NCBI RefSeq assembly: GCF_024494565.1
Contig: NZ_JANHDN010000003.1
Span: 248,001-312,000 of the forward strand
DNA: 64,000 bases
DNA from: Halorubrum rutilum
Lineage (GTDB): Archaea > Halobacteriota > Halobacteria > Halobacteriales > Haloferacaceae
Direction: 5' to 3'
In this document: positions 8,220 through 17,236 of the stretch, piece by piece
Position numbering within the stretch: position 1 is the stretch's first letter
Layout: the number at the start of each line of letters is the position of its first letter
The notes under the pieces: model-generated
What the model saw: the letters and a program-made list of their open reading frames with translations, nothing else
Told to the model about the DNA's origin: nothing
Databases searched by the model: none
Made by a program: the position numbers and the translations under genes

Positions 8220-11000
8220 TCAGGCCTCCTGCAGGCTACGGAGGACGTCCGGCGCCGCCGCGAGCGCGTCGTCGAGCGCGTCGACGTCCGGGCCCCCGCC
8301 CTGCGCGAAGTCCGGCGGGCCGCCGCCGCCGCCGCCGACGCGACCGGCGAGCTCGGCGACGACCTGCCCGGCGTTGACGTCGACGCCGTCGGGGACGCCG
8401 ACGACGAAGCTCGCGGAGCCGTCCGCCCCGCTCCCGACGACCGCGACCTTCCCGTCGTCGACGTGGGCGTTCGCGGTCGCGCGGAGCTCGTCGGCGTCGC
8501 CGTCGAGCCGCTGGATCACGGCCGTGGCGCCGCCCAGGTCGACCTCCTCGGCGTCGGCGCCGCCGGAGGCGCGCGCGGCCGCGAGCTCCTCTTTCAGCGA
8601 CTCGACCTCCTTGCCCCGCGCCTTCCACTCCTCGAAGAACCGCTCGGCCGTCTCGGGGACGTCGAGCGGGTCCACGTCGAGCGCGCTCGCGGCGTCGTAC
8701 AGCGCGTCCTCCGTGCGCTGGGTGGCCTCGATCGCCGCGCCGCCGGCCGCGAACACGATCCGCTCGACGCCGTCCTGCACGGGCTCCGTCTTCAGCACCT
8801 TCACGGCGCCGACCTCGCCGGTGCGCTCGACGTGGGTGCCGGCGCAGGCCTGCACGTCGGCGTCGCCGACGTGGATCAGCCGGACGTTCGTCCCCGGCGG
8901 GACGCCGCCCTGATAGAGGTCGAAGCCGTGCTCGGCCTCGGCCTCGTTGCGGTCGGGCCACTCCTGTCTGACCGGCACGTCGTCGCGGACGAGCTCGTTG
9001 GCGACGCGCTCGATCCGCTTGACCTCCTCGCGGGTGATCCGCTCGTAGTGGCGGACGTCGAGCCGCGAGGAGTCGATCCCCTTCTGCGCGCCCGCCTGCC
9101 GGACGTGCTCGCCGAGCACCTCGCGGGCGGCGTGGCCGATCAGATGCGTCGCCGTGTGGTGGGCGCGCAGCCGGTCGCGGCGCTCGCCGTCGACCTGTCC
9201 CGTGACGAACTCGCCCTTCCCCGGGTCGGCGTCGGTCCGGTGGAGCACGACGCCCGCCTCCTCCTGCACGTCGACGACGTCGACCGTCGTCTCGCCGACG
9301 GTGAGCTGGCCCCGGTCGGCGGGTTGGCCCCCGCCCTCGGGGTAGAACATCGTCTGGTCCAAGACGACGTCGTACCCCTCCCCGCGCTCGAACACGTCGA
9401 GGACGACCGCCTCGAACTCGGTGCGGCCCTGGTCGTCGTAGAACAGCTTCTCCGTCTCCGGGAGGTCGCCGAGCCGCTCGTCGGCGTCGTCCGCGGCCTC
9501 CTCGCCGTCCGCCTCCTCGTGGCGGTCGGCGACGAGCGCGTAGAAGTCGTCCGGCACGTCGACCGTCGCGCCGCGTTCCTCGGCGATGTCGGCGACCATG
9601 TCCGGCTGGATCCCGTGGGAGTCGTACAGCTCCAGCAGCGCCTCGGTCGGGATCGGCTCGCCCGTGCCGGCGTGCTCGTCGGCGAGCGACTCGACCTTGC
9701 GGGAGCCGCGTTCGAGGGTCCGCCGGTACTTCCGCTCCTCGGTGCGGACGATCTCGCGGATCGTGTCGCGGTTCTCGTAGCCGAGCCGCTCCGCCTGCAT
9801 GTCGACCAGCTCGTCGAGCGGCGCGTCCACGTCGACCTCGTCGACGAGCCGCTTCGTCCGCCGGAGCACCATCCGGGCGAGGTAGCCCGTGCCGACGTTC
9901 GAGGGGACGATCCCGTCGCCGAACATGTACGCCAGCGTCCGCGAGTGGTCGGCGATCGCGTAGATGGATTCGAGCGGCTCGACGAGCTCGCGCAGCCGGT
10001 CGACCCCGACGTCGAGCCGGTCGGCGATCTCGCCGCGGGCGTCCTCCACGTCGTCGACGTCGTCGATGTCGAGCCGGCCGGAGAGCTTCGCGGCGCGGTG
10101 GACGAGCCGCTGCTCTTCCTCGGTGTGCTCGATCCCGGCGTTCTCCTTGAGGAAGTCGATCGCGTCCGGGTAGACCGCCTCGTAGACGGTCGCGGTCCCC
10201 TGGCTCATCCACGTCCACCGTTCGAGCCCGTAGCCGGTGTCGACGATGTACGTGTCCATGAACGAGTACGTGTTCCCGTCCTTCATCTCGTACTCGCCGT
10301 CCGGGTCCCGCTCCATGCACATGAAGACGAGCGTCGCCAGCTCGGCGCCTTTATAAATGACTTCGATCGCCGGCCCGGCGTTGCCGCCGCCGACCCACGG
10401 GTCCTCGATGTAGGTGATCTCGTTCAGGTCGGCGCCGAGGCTCTCGAACAGCTCGTCGCAGTACGCGACCGTCTCGTCCTTCCAGTACACCTCGCCGTGG
10501 TAGGCGTACTCGTCCTCGTCGACCGCCTCGCGGGTGTTGAACGCGTGGTGGGCCATCATCTCGAACGCCATCGTGTGCCGGCCCGTCTTCCCGACGTTGT
10601 CGATGTCCTGCATCCGGATGCAGGGCTGCGAGATGGTGAGGGGGTTCGCCGGCGGGGGGGTCCGCCCCGACGTGACGAGCGGCTGGAAGTCGTAGATCGA
10701 CGCCTGCGTTAAGAGCACGTCGTCGCGCCAGCGGTTCGCCGCGACCGGGTACGGCTCGATCCGCTCGTGGCCGTGCTCCTCGAAGAAGGAGAGGAACGCC
10801 TCCCGCATCTCCGACAGCGAGCGCGGCTCCGGGAAGCCGGGGTCGTCGATGAAGCTGTAGTCCTCGCACGGCGGCTCCCCGCAGAGCTCGCGGTCGCCGT
10901 CCCGGGTCCAGAAGTGCGCGCCGCAGGAGGTACACTCCCTCCGGACGAACCCCTCCTCCTCGAAGTAATCGAGACGGTACTCCGCTTCGAGATCGCTCAT
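8220..11000 (-). CDS. alaS: Alanyl-tRNA synthetase
   Basis: Class II alanyl-tRNA synthetase, archaeal form (926 residues). The N-terminus carries the archaeal AlaX-type zinc knuckle (C-x2-C at residues 21-24, with a second pair near 37-42), then the aminoacylation core with the motif 2-like region [18 protein letters not shown] and GRTPP. The editing domain has [11 protein letters not shown] (about residue 605) and the distal [12 protein letters not shown] (about 710). The C-terminal glycine-rich C-Ala domain contains [20 protein letters not shown]-like CCTTTTGC (complement of about 11028-11035) is 27 bases upstream. The alpha/beta hydrolase gene follows closely. Confidence 0.97.
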   Translation of the reverse strand: MSDLEAEYRLDYFEEEGFVRRECTSCGAHFWTRDGDRELCGEPPCEDYSFIDDPGFPEPRSLSEMREAFLSFFEEHGHERIEPYPVAANRWRDDVLLTQASIYDFQPLVTSGRTPPPANPLTISQPCIRMQDIDNVGKTGRHTMAFEMMAHHAFNTREAVDEDEYAYHGEVYWKDETVAYCDELFESLGADLNEITYIEDPWVGGGNAGPAIEVIYKGAELATLVFMCMERDPDGEYEMKDGNTYSFMDTYIVDTGYGLERWTWMSQGTATVYEAVYPDAIDFLKENAGIEHTEEEQRLVHRAAKLSGRLDIDDVDDVEDARGEIADRLDVGVDRLRELVEPLESIYAIADHSRTLAYMFGDGIVPSNVGTGYLARMVLRRTKRLVDEVDVDAPLDELVDMQAERLGYENRDTIREIVRTEERKYRRTLERGSRKVESLADEHAGTGEPIPTEALLELYDSHGIQPDMVADIAEERGATVDVPDDFYALVADRHEEADGEEAADDADERLGDLPETEKLFYDDQGRTEFEAVVLDVFERGEGYDVVLDQTMFYPEGGGQPADRGQLTVGETTVDVVDVQEEAGVVLHRTDADPGKGEFVTGQVDGERRDRLRAHHTATHLIGHAAREVLGEHVRQAGAQKGIDSSRLDVRHYERITREEVKRIERVANELVRDDVPVRQEWPDRNEAEAEHGFDLYQGGVPPGTNVRLIHVGDADVQACAGTHVERTGEVGAVKVLKTEPVQDGVERIVFAAGGAAIEATQRTEDALYDAASALDVDPLDVPETAERFFEEWKARGKEVESLKEELAAARASGGADAEEVDLGGATAVIQRLDGDADELRATANAHVDDGKVAVVGSGADGSASFVVGVPDGVDVNAGQVVAELAGRVGGGGGGPPDFAQGGGPDVDALDDALAAAPDVLRSLQEA

Positions 11001-11096
11001 TAGGGGAACGTGACCCGTGTTCGTGCAAAAGGGTTCCGGGGTGGCCCGAGGGCGAACGCGTCGGGGCGAGCGCCCCGCGGAACGCCCCGTCGAAAG

Positions 11097-11107
11097 GAAA
11101 ATTTATG
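11097..11107 (+). promoter_or_regulatory. TATA element setting the histidine-kinase start
   Basis: AAAATTTATG at about 11098-11107 is the only AT-rich element between the divergent alaS and kinase genes on this strand. It lies about 30 bases before a GTG at 11136, which supports that GTG as the leaderless start rather than an upstream ATG at 11010 that would precede the promoter. Confidence 0.55.
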
Positions 11108-11135
11108 CTCGCGGCGGGCGGTACGGAAGTACGTC

Positions 11136-13046
11136 GTGGAAACCGTATCGAGCGGGGATCCGGTCGCCGTCGTCCTCGCCGCGGACCCGCGCGCCGCGGC
11201 GCCCCTCCCCGACGACGTGACGGGCCGAACCGTCGATCCCGCCGACGCCGACGCCGACGCGTTCGCCGACGCCGCCCTCTCAGTCGTCCGCGACGCCGAC
11301 GGGCTCGACCGCGTCCGCGAGCACGGCGGATCGGTCCCGGTCGTCGCCTCGGTCGACGACCCGACGGGCGACGTGGCCACGGCCCCCGGCGTCGACGCCG
11401 TCGCGACGACCGCCGAGGACCTGTCGGCGACCGTCCGGTGGGTCCTCGCGCGCGACGGGACGGTCGGGGCGCCGCCGGCCCGGACGCCGTCGCGGATCGA
11501 GCGGCTCAACGCCGGCGCGACGCGGCTCGCGTCTGTCCGGTCGACCGAGGCGGCCCACCGGGCCGTCGTCGCGATCGCGGACGAGGTGTTCCCGGCCCAC
11601 CGCTGCGTCGTCGGCGTGCGCGACGGTGAGTGGGTTGAGCCGGTCGCGGCCTCGGCCGACGTGCCGATCGAGGACTGCAACCGCGTCCGGGTCGGAGCCG
11701 AGTCCGCCGAAACCGTCGTGGAGACCGACGAGCCGGTGATCGAACCGAATCCGAACGGTGAGCGCCCGTACGACACGCTGCTCGGCCTGCCGGTCGGCGA
11801 CGACACGGTCTTCCAGCTCGTGACGGCCGGCCCGGACGGGTTCGACGACGACGACCGCCGGCTCGCCGGCCTGCTCGCCTCGCACTTCGAGGAGACGCTC
11901 GACCGGATCCGCGTCGACGAGGCGCTCAGGACCGAGCGCGACCGCCTGCTCGCGCTGTTCTCGAACGTCCCCGACCCCGCGGTCGCGTACGACTACGCCG
12001 ACGGCGAGCCGATCGTCCACCGGGTCAACGACGCCTTCGAGGAGACGTTCGGCTACGACGAGGCGACGGTCGTCGGCGAGTGCGTCGACGACTACATCGT
12101 CCCCGAGGAGGAGGCGGCGATCGAGGAGGCCGTCGAGCTCAACGAGCGGCTGCGGCGCGGCGAGAACGTCCGGCGGGAGGTGACCCGGACGACGGTCGAC
12201 GGCCCTCGGCACTTCATCCTCCACGTCGTCCCGATCCGGCTCAACGAAGAGAACGTCTCCGGGTACGCGATCTACACCGACGTCACGGAGCGGCGCGAGC
12301 GCGAGGCGACGCTCCGGCGGCAGAACGAGCGGCTCGACGAGTTCGCGAGCATCGTCTCGCACGACCTCCGGAACCCGCTCGCCGTCGCTCAGGGGTACGT
12401 CGACCTCGCGAGCGACACCGGCGACCCGGCGCACGTGGCGAAGGCGGAGGAGGCGTTAGAACGCATGGACGAGCTCGTCGGCGACCTCCTCTCGCTCGCG
12501 CGGCAGGGCCGGTCGGTCGGCGAGACGGAGCCGGTCTCGATCGGAGCGCTCGCGAGGGACGCCTGGGAGGGCGTCGACACCGGCGGGGCCGAGCTGGTGA
12601 TCGAGAGCGACGTGACCCTCGACGCGGACCTCGCTCGGACCCGCGAGCTGCTGGAGAACGTCTTCCGGAACAGCGTCGAGCATGGCTCGACTGGCAATCG
12701 GACAGAGTCCGATGACAGCGTGGAACACGGTTCCACGAGCAGTCGGGCGGAGCCCGACGACAGCGTCGAGCACGGCCGCGACTCGGCAGACGCCCTCACC
12801 GTCCGCGTCGGCGAGGCCTCGTTCCGCTCCGACGGGGGCGAGGGGACCGGCTTCTTCGTCGAGGACGACGGTCGGGGACTCCCGGAGGAGGGGGACCGCG
12901 TGTTCGAGAGCGGCTTCACGACGGACGAGGGAGGGACCGGGCTCGGCCTCGCGATCGGTCGACGCATCGCCGAGGCCCACGGCTGGGAGGCGCGCGCGCT
13001 CACCGGCGAGTCCGGCGGCGCCCGGTTCGAGTTCCGGACCTCGTGA
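11136..13046 (+). CDS. Soluble PAS sensor histidine kinase with N-terminal REC-like and GAF domains
   Basis: Cytoplasmic sensor histidine kinase (636 residues from GTG). Order of domains: a degenerate receiver-like N-terminus (1-105), a GAF domain (about 125-270), a PAS domain starting near LLALFSNVPDPAVAYDY (about 275-390), a HisKA dimerisation helix with the phospho-acceptor in IVSHDLRNPLA (about 408), and a HATPase_c domain with N-box NVFRNSVEHG, G1 DDGRGLP and G2 GGTGLGLAIG. There are no membrane segments. The N-box is expanded by a three-unit tandem repeat (residues about 512-547). No response regulator is adjacent, so the partner is unknown. The start was chosen from the TATA position; sequence upstream of 11136 is arginine-rich and unconserved in style. 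Confidence 0.88.
   Translation: METVSSGDPVAVVLAADPRAAAPLPDDVTGRTVDPADADADAFADAALSVVRDADGLDRVREHGGSVPVVASVDDPTGDVATAPGVDAVATTAEDLSATVRWVLARDGTVGAPPARTPSRIERLNAGATRLASVRSTEAAHRAVVAIADEVFPAHRCVVGVRDGEWVEPVAASADVPIEDCNRVRVGAESAETVVETDEPVIEPNPNGERPYDTLLGLPVGDDTVFQLVTAGPDGFDDDDRRLAGLLASHFEETLDRIRVDEALRTERDRLLALFSNVPDPAVAYDYADGEPIVHRVNDAFEETFGYDEATVVGECVDDYIVPEEEAAIEEAVELNERLRRGENVRREVTRTTVDGPRHFILHVVPIRLNEENVSGYAIYTDVTERREREATLRRQNERLDEFASIVSHDLRNPLAVAQGYVDLASDTGDPAHVAKAEEALERMDELVGDLLSLARQGRSVGETEPVSIGALARDAWEGVDTGGAELVIESDVTLDADLARTRELLENVFRNSVEHGSTGNRTESDDSVEHGSTSSRAEPDDSVEHGRDSADALTVRVGEASFRSDGGEGTGFFVEDDGRGLPEEGDRVFESGFTTDEGGTGLGLAIGRRIAEAHGWEARALTGESGGARFEFRTS
12672..12775 (+). repeat. 45-bp tandem repeat within the kinase ATP-binding domain
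   Basis: Two full 45-bp units (12672-12716, 12717-12761) and a partial third (from 12762) encode repeats of DSVEHGST-x2-R-x-E-x-D. The unit is in frame (15 residues) and repeats the N-box SVEHG. The first unit uses AT-ending codons (CAT, ACT, AAT, ACA) unlike the surrounding gene. Confidence 0.9.
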
Positions 13047-13091
13047 GCGCGGGTCCGAAACGACCTTAGGCCGCGCGCTCGCCTCTCCGGT

Positions 13092-13370
13092 ATGGTCGAG
13101 AACGTCGTCTATCCCGCGTACTTCGACGCCGAGCGGTCGCGCTCGGAGGGCCGTCGCGTCCCGACGGACCTCGCGGTCCCCGAGCCCACCGTCGACGAGA
13201 TCGCCAAGGCGGTCCAGCAGGTCGGCTACGACGCGGTGATCGAGCGCGACAAGACGTACTCCCGCGAGTTCGAGCCGCGGGGCGCGGTCGTCGTGCGGGG
13301 GACCGAGGACACCGCGAAGAACGACCTCGTGCAGGCGGTCGCCGCCTACCTCGGGGTCATCCGCGAGTGA
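13092..13370 (+). CDS. srp19: Signal recognition particle protein SRP19
   Basis: SRP19 (92 residues) binds 7S RNA helices 6 and 8 and prepares the particle for SRP54. Recognisable features are the N-terminal [18 protein letters not shown], conserved in archaeal SRP19, and the [29 protein letters not shown] strand-loop region near residues 43-70 that contacts RNA. The gar1 start overlaps its end region within 3 bases, so srp19 and gar1 form a small RNA-protein operon. It is full length. Confidence 0.95.
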   Translation: MVENVVYPAYFDAERSRSEGRRVPTDLAVPEPTVDEIAKAVQQVGYDAVIERDKTYSREFEPRGAVVVRGTEDTAKNDLVQAVAAYLGVIRE

Positions 13371-13372
13371 CG

Positions 13373-13603
13373 ATGCGGCGAGTCGGCACCGTCGTCCGCA
13401 CCGCCGGCGGACTCGCGATCGCGCGCGGCGACCGCGGCGAGGAGCCGCCGCGGATCGGCGCCGCCGTCGTCGACGAGTCGCTCTCGACGGTGGGCCGCGT
13501 CGTCGACGTGTTCGGTCCGGTCGACAGACCGTACGTGGCGGTCACGCCGAGCGACGGCGACGGGCTCGCGGCGCTCGTCGGCGGGAAGCTGTACGCGCGC
13601 TGA
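13373..13603 (+). CDS. gar1: H/ACA ribonucleoprotein subunit Gar1
   Basis: Gar1 (76 residues) is the small beta-barrel subunit of H/ACA guide RNPs that pseudouridylate rRNA with Cbf5, Nop10 and L7Ae. The segment AAVVDESLSTVGRVVDVFGPVDRPYVAV is the conserved reductase-like barrel. The ATG at 13373 is used, 2 bases after the srp19 stop; a GTG at 13367 overlapping that stop is also possible. It is convergent with the zinc-ribbon gene, whose stop is 1 base beyond. Confidence 0.92.
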   Translation: MRRVGTVVRTAGGLAIARGDRGEEPPRIGAAVVDESLSTVGRVVDVFGPVDRPYVAVTPSDGDGLAALVGGKLYAR

Positions 13604-13604
13604 C

Positions 13605-14084
13605 TCAGTCGCCGGCCGACGCCTCGCCGTCCCCGGGCGTCGGTCCGCCGCTCTCCGTCGACGTGTCCCCGCTCTCCGGCACCGCGTCCTCGTTCTCGGT
13701 CGACGCGTCTCCGCCCTCCGGCGCGTCTCTGTTCTCGCCCTCGGCCGGCGCTTCCCCGGTCTCGGCCGACGCTTCCCCGGCCGACGCCTCCCTGCCTCCT
13801 ACCGGCGCGTCCCCCTCGACGACGTCGAAGTCCGCCAGCGTCTTCGTCGAGCGGACGAGCCGCTCTGCGACGACCAGTTTCTCCGTCCGGTCCAACCGCT
13901 CCCAGTCGATCTCCGCCGGCGGCGACTCCTCGAACGCGCGGAACTGCTGGAACACCGCGTCGTTGACGAACCGCTCGAACGAGTCGCAGCTCGGACACGT
14001 CACCGAGAGGTGCGACACGTCGAACGTCCGGCTCACGGTGTGCTCCAGACAGTTCAGACAGCGGTACGTCCGATTCCTACTCAT
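13605..14084 (-). CDS. Zinc-ribbon protein of unknown function with acidic repeat tail
   Basis: Haloarchaeal hypothetical (159 residues). The N-terminus carries two CxxC knuckles, CLNC (residues 9-12) and CPSC (about 30-33), making a rubredoxin-like zinc ribbon. A helical segment with FRAFEESPPAEIDWERLDRTEKLVVAERLVRS follows. The last 65 residues are low complexity, dominated by imperfect repeats of EAS/DTSTESG/DAPEGG; this part looks disordered and repeat-driven. The gene stands between the srp19-gar1 pair (convergent) and nuoN. I do not recognise a function. Confidence 0.75.
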   Translation of the reverse strand: MSRNRTYRCLNCLEHTVSRTFDVSHLSVTCPSCDSFERFVNDAVFQQFRAFEESPPAEIDWERLDRTEKLVVAERLVRSTKTLADFDVVEGDAPVGGREASAGEASAETGEAPAEGENRDAPEGGDASTENEDAVPESGDTSTESGGPTPGDGEASAGD

Positions 14085-14178
14085 ACGCGAACGACGCGCC
14101 GGAGGCGGGAATACCTGCGGGTACCGGACGCGTAGTCGAAGCGAAACGGACGAAAGCGGTGCAGGGACCGCGAGACCG

Positions 14179-15711
14179 TTAGAACAGCGCCGACGCGGCC
14201 GCCTCGGCGGTCTCGATGACGGGCCCGAAGCCGGGGAGAAGCAGCACCGTCGCGACCGCCGCGAAGACGACCGCGGCGTACAGCGCCGTCGGCCGCACGT
14301 CGATCGCGTCCAGCGCGGTCGCCGACGCGGGGTCGTCGAGGAACAGCGCCTTCACGACTCGACTGTAGTAGTACAGCGAGATCACGCTGTTGACGGCGCC
14401 GACGGCCGCCAGCCACACGAACCCGTTGTCGATGGCGCCCATGAACAGGAAGTACTTCGAGAAGAAGCCGGCGAACGGCGGGAGCCCGGCCAGCGAGAAC
14501 ATGAACACGGCCATCGCCGTCGAGGCGACGGGCGCGCGCTTCGCGAGCCCGGCGTAGTCCTCGAAGGTCCGCCCGACGCCCCAGCGCTCCGCCATCGCGA
14601 CGAAGAGGAACGCGCCGGTGTTCATGAAGCCGTAGACGAGCAGGTGCGCCATCGCGGCGCCCATCACCGCGCCGTTCCCGCTCCCGTCCGCGGAGAGCGC
14701 CGCGACGCCGATGAGCGCGTAGCCGGCGTGACCGATCGAGGAGTAGGCGAGCATGCGCTTGACCTCCTCCTGTACGGCCGCCGCGAAGTTCCCGAGCGTC
14801 ATGGTCACGGCCGCGAGGATGCCGAACGCGAGCACCCAGTTGACGTCGGCCGACAGCGACGCGCCGACCGGGAACGCCTCGGTGAACACGCGGAACGCGA
14901 CCACGAAGCCGGCCGCCTTCGAGGCCGACGAGAGGAAGGCGCTCACGGGGGCGGGCGCGCCCTCGTACGCCTCCGGCGCCCAGAAGTGGAACGGGACGGA
15001 GGCGGTCTTGAACGCGACGCCGCCGAGGATCATCACGACCCCGAGGCCGGCGATCCCGCTTCGGCTCCCGATCCCGTCGGCGTTCGAGGCGATGTCGCCG
15101 AGGACGCCGGCCACGTCGCCGAGCATCAGCGACCCCGTCGCCGCGTACACCAGCGAGATGCCGAACAGGAAGATCGCCGAGGAGAGCGCGCCGACGAGGA
15201 AGTACTTCAGCCCCGCCTCGACGCTCCCGCGGTTCTGCTTCAGGAACGCGACGAGCACGTACGACGGCAGCGACACCATCTCCAGGGCGACGAACACGAC
15301 CGCCAGCGAGTTCGCGACCGCGAGCAGCGACATGCCGGTCGCCGCGAACAGCGTCAGCGAGTAGAACGTCGCCGGGTTCGGGTGGTCGTGGAAGTAGTCG
15401 TGGGCCGCGACGACGACGAGCGACGTCACGGACGCGAAGATGGCCGTGAAGAACAGCCCCAGCGTGTCCACCTTGACCGCGTCGGCGAACAGCAGGATCG
15501 CGCCGCCGGTGTCGCCGCTCCCGGTGCCGGAGGCGACGAACCAGACCGTCGCGGCCAGCGAGGACAGCGCGCCGAGCGCGCTCACGACCGCCATCGAGGT
15601 GTTCGACCGCGCGTCGGGCGCGACGGTGTCGACGAGCAGCAGCGCGAGCCCGGTGAACCCGAGCAGCAGCGCAGGCAGCAGCGCCGTCACCTGCGGGAGC
15701 GCGTTAACCAT
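14179..15711 (-). CDS. nuoN: NADH-quinone oxidoreductase subunit N
   Basis: Antiporter-like membrane subunit of complex I (510 residues, about 14 hydrophobic helices). Typical proton_antipo_M sequences include YSSIGHAGYALIGVAAL near residue 325 and the lysine/glutamate helices KYFLVGALSSAIFLFG and PFHFWAPEAYEGAPAPVSAFLS. It is the last gene of the eleven-gene nuo operon. Its ATG (15709-15711) is 2 bases after the nuoM stop. Together with L and M it forms the distal proton-pumping arm in the cell membrane. Confidence 0.95.
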   Translation of the reverse strand: MVNALPQVTALLPALLLGFTGLALLLVDTVAPDARSNTSMAVVSALGALSSLAATVWFVASGTGSGDTGGAILLFADAVKVDTLGLFFTAIFASVTSLVVVAAHDYFHDHPNPATFYSLTLFAATGMSLLAVANSLAVVFVALEMVSLPSYVLVAFLKQNRGSVEAGLKYFLVGALSSAIFLFGISLVYAATGSLMLGDVAGVLGDIASNADGIGSRSGIAGLGVVMILGGVAFKTASVPFHFWAPEAYEGAPAPVSAFLSSASKAAGFVVAFRVFTEAFPVGASLSADVNWVLAFGILAAVTMTLGNFAAAVQEEVKRMLAYSSIGHAGYALIGVAALSADGSGNGAVMGAAMAHLLVYGFMNTGAFLFVAMAERWGVGRTFEDYAGLAKRAPVASTAMAVFMFSLAGLPPFAGFFSKYFLFMGAIDNGFVWLAAVGAVNSVISLYYYSRVVKALFLDDPASATALDAIDVRPTALYAAVVFAAVATVLLLPGFGPVIETAEAAASALF

Positions 15712-17236
15712 CGACGCTCACCCCCTCGACCACGGGGACGGCGGCGTCGCGGATCATCTCGAAGAAGATGTCCGGCGCGACGCCGAGCACGATGATCGCG
15801 ATCAGCAGTGCCGCGAGGGGAGCGACGTCGTGGAACGGCGCGGGCCCGATCTCGTAGTCGGTCGCGAGCTCGAACGGCCCGAACAGCGTGCTCTGCATCG
15901 CCGACAGCAGGTAGCCGGCGACGATGACGATGCCGAACATCGCGAGCGCCGTGAACAGCGGGGCGTACGGGAGCGCCGGCGCCGAAAAGGAGCCCACGAA
16001 GATGAAGAACTCGCCCGCGAAGCCGGCCATCAGGGGCAGCCCCATGTAGCCGAACGCGCCGGCGACGAGGATGCCGACCGTGACCGGCATCCGGTCGGCC
16101 ATCCCGGCCATGTCGCCGACCATCCGCGTGTGCGTCGCGTTGTAGACGACGCCGACGGCCATGAACATCAGCCCCGAGATGAGGCCGTGCGCGACCATCT
16201 GGAACGTCGCGCCGCCGACGCCGTACTCGGTGAAGACGACCAGTCCGAGGATGACGTACCCCATCGACGAGACGGAGGAGTAAGCGACGATGCGCTTGAG
16301 GTCCTTCTGCGCCAAGGCCAGCATCGCGCCGTAGATGACGCTGACCACGGCGACAGCGGCGATCGGGACCGCGAGCGCGGACGCCTGGTCCGGCAGCATC
16401 GTGAAGTTGAACCGGAGCAGCGCGTACGTCCCCATCTTCAGGAGGACGCCCGCCAGGAGCACCGACACGGGCGTCGGCGCCTCCACGTGGGCGTCCGGCA
16501 GCCACGTGTGGAACGGGACGATCGGGACCTTCACGGCGAACCCGAGGAACATCGCGAGGAACGCGACCGTCGCGATCGTCCCGGGCGCGACGCCGAACCA
16601 CGTCCCGAGGCCGCCGTCCGCGATCGCCTGGGTGATCTCCGGGAGCGCGAACGAGCTCACGGAGTCGCCGAGCGCGAACGTCAGCGACATGAACCCGATG
16701 AACATCAGCAGCGACGCCGCGTTCGTGTAGACGAAGAACTTGATCGCGGCGTACTTCCGCCGGGGACCGCCCCAGATACCGATGAGGAAGTACATCGGGA
16801 CGAGGACGGCCTCCCAGAAGACGAACCAGAGGAAGAAGTCGAGCGCCGTGAACACGCCGAGGAGGTTCGCCTCCATGAACAGCATGAGCCCGTAGAACTG
16901 GCTCTGGCGCGCGTCGATCGGCGTCCACGCGCTCACGATCGCGAGCGGCACGAGGAACGTCGTGAGCACGACGAGCGGGAGACTGATGCCGTCCAGCCCG
17001 ACGAACCACGAGACGGAGCGGCCGCCGACTTCGAGCCACTCGATCTGCGTCCGATACGCGATCTCGCCGCCGGTGAGGGCGTTCCCGGAACCGTCGAAGC
17101 CGGACCAGAGGTATAACGACCCGAGGAACGGGATCAGGCTCAGCGCGAACGCGAGCCGTCCCGCCCACTCGTCCGGGGAGAGGAGGACGACGAGCGCGCT
17201 CGCGAACGCGACCGCGATGAGCGCTTCGAGTATCAC
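15704..17236 (-). CDS. nuoM: NADH-quinone oxidoreductase subunit M
   Basis: Antiporter-like subunit of complex I (510 residues). LPDAHVEAPTPVSVLLAGVLLKMGTYALLR carries the conserved helix and lysine, and YSSVSSMGYVILG is the shared antiporter motif. Two GTG starts are possible; 17236 is chosen because it gives the usual beginning (M-I-L-E-A-L) and its GTGA overlaps the nuoL stop by 4 bases, as at other junctions in this operon. The alternative GTG at 17245 would add three residues. Confidence 0.93.
   Translation of the reverse strand: MILEALIAVAFASALVVLLSPDEWAGRLAFALSLIPFLGSLYLWSGFDGSGNALTGGEIAYRTQIEWLEVGGRSVSWFVGLDGISLPLVVLTTFLVPLAIVSAWTPIDARQSQFYGLMLFMEANLLGVFTALDFFLWFVFWEAVLVPMYFLIGIWGGPRRKYAAIKFFVYTNAASLLMFIGFMSLTFALGDSVSSFALPEITQAIADGGLGTWFGVAPGTIATVAFLAMFLGFAVKVPIVPFHTWLPDAHVEAPTPVSVLLAGVLLKMGTYALLRFNFTMLPDQASALAVPIAAVAVVSVIYGAMLALAQKDLKRIVAYSSVSSMGYVILGLVVFTEYGVGGATFQMVAHGLISGLMFMAVGVVYNATHTRMVGDMAGMADRMPVTVGILVAGAFGYMGLPLMAGFAGEFFIFVGSFSAPALPYAPLFTALAMFGIVIVAGYLLSAMQSTLFGPFELATDYEIGPAPFHDVAPLAALLIAIIVLGVAPDIFFEMIRDAAVPVVEGVSVDG

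Noticed and set aside
8178..10712. 844-codon plus-strand frame opposite alaS
   Set aside because: Antisense shadow created by high third-position GC; alaS itself is unmistakable.
11010..11135. N-terminal extension of the histidine kinase from an ATG at 11010
   Set aside because: It would start upstream of the only TATA-like element and encodes a basic, atypical peptide.
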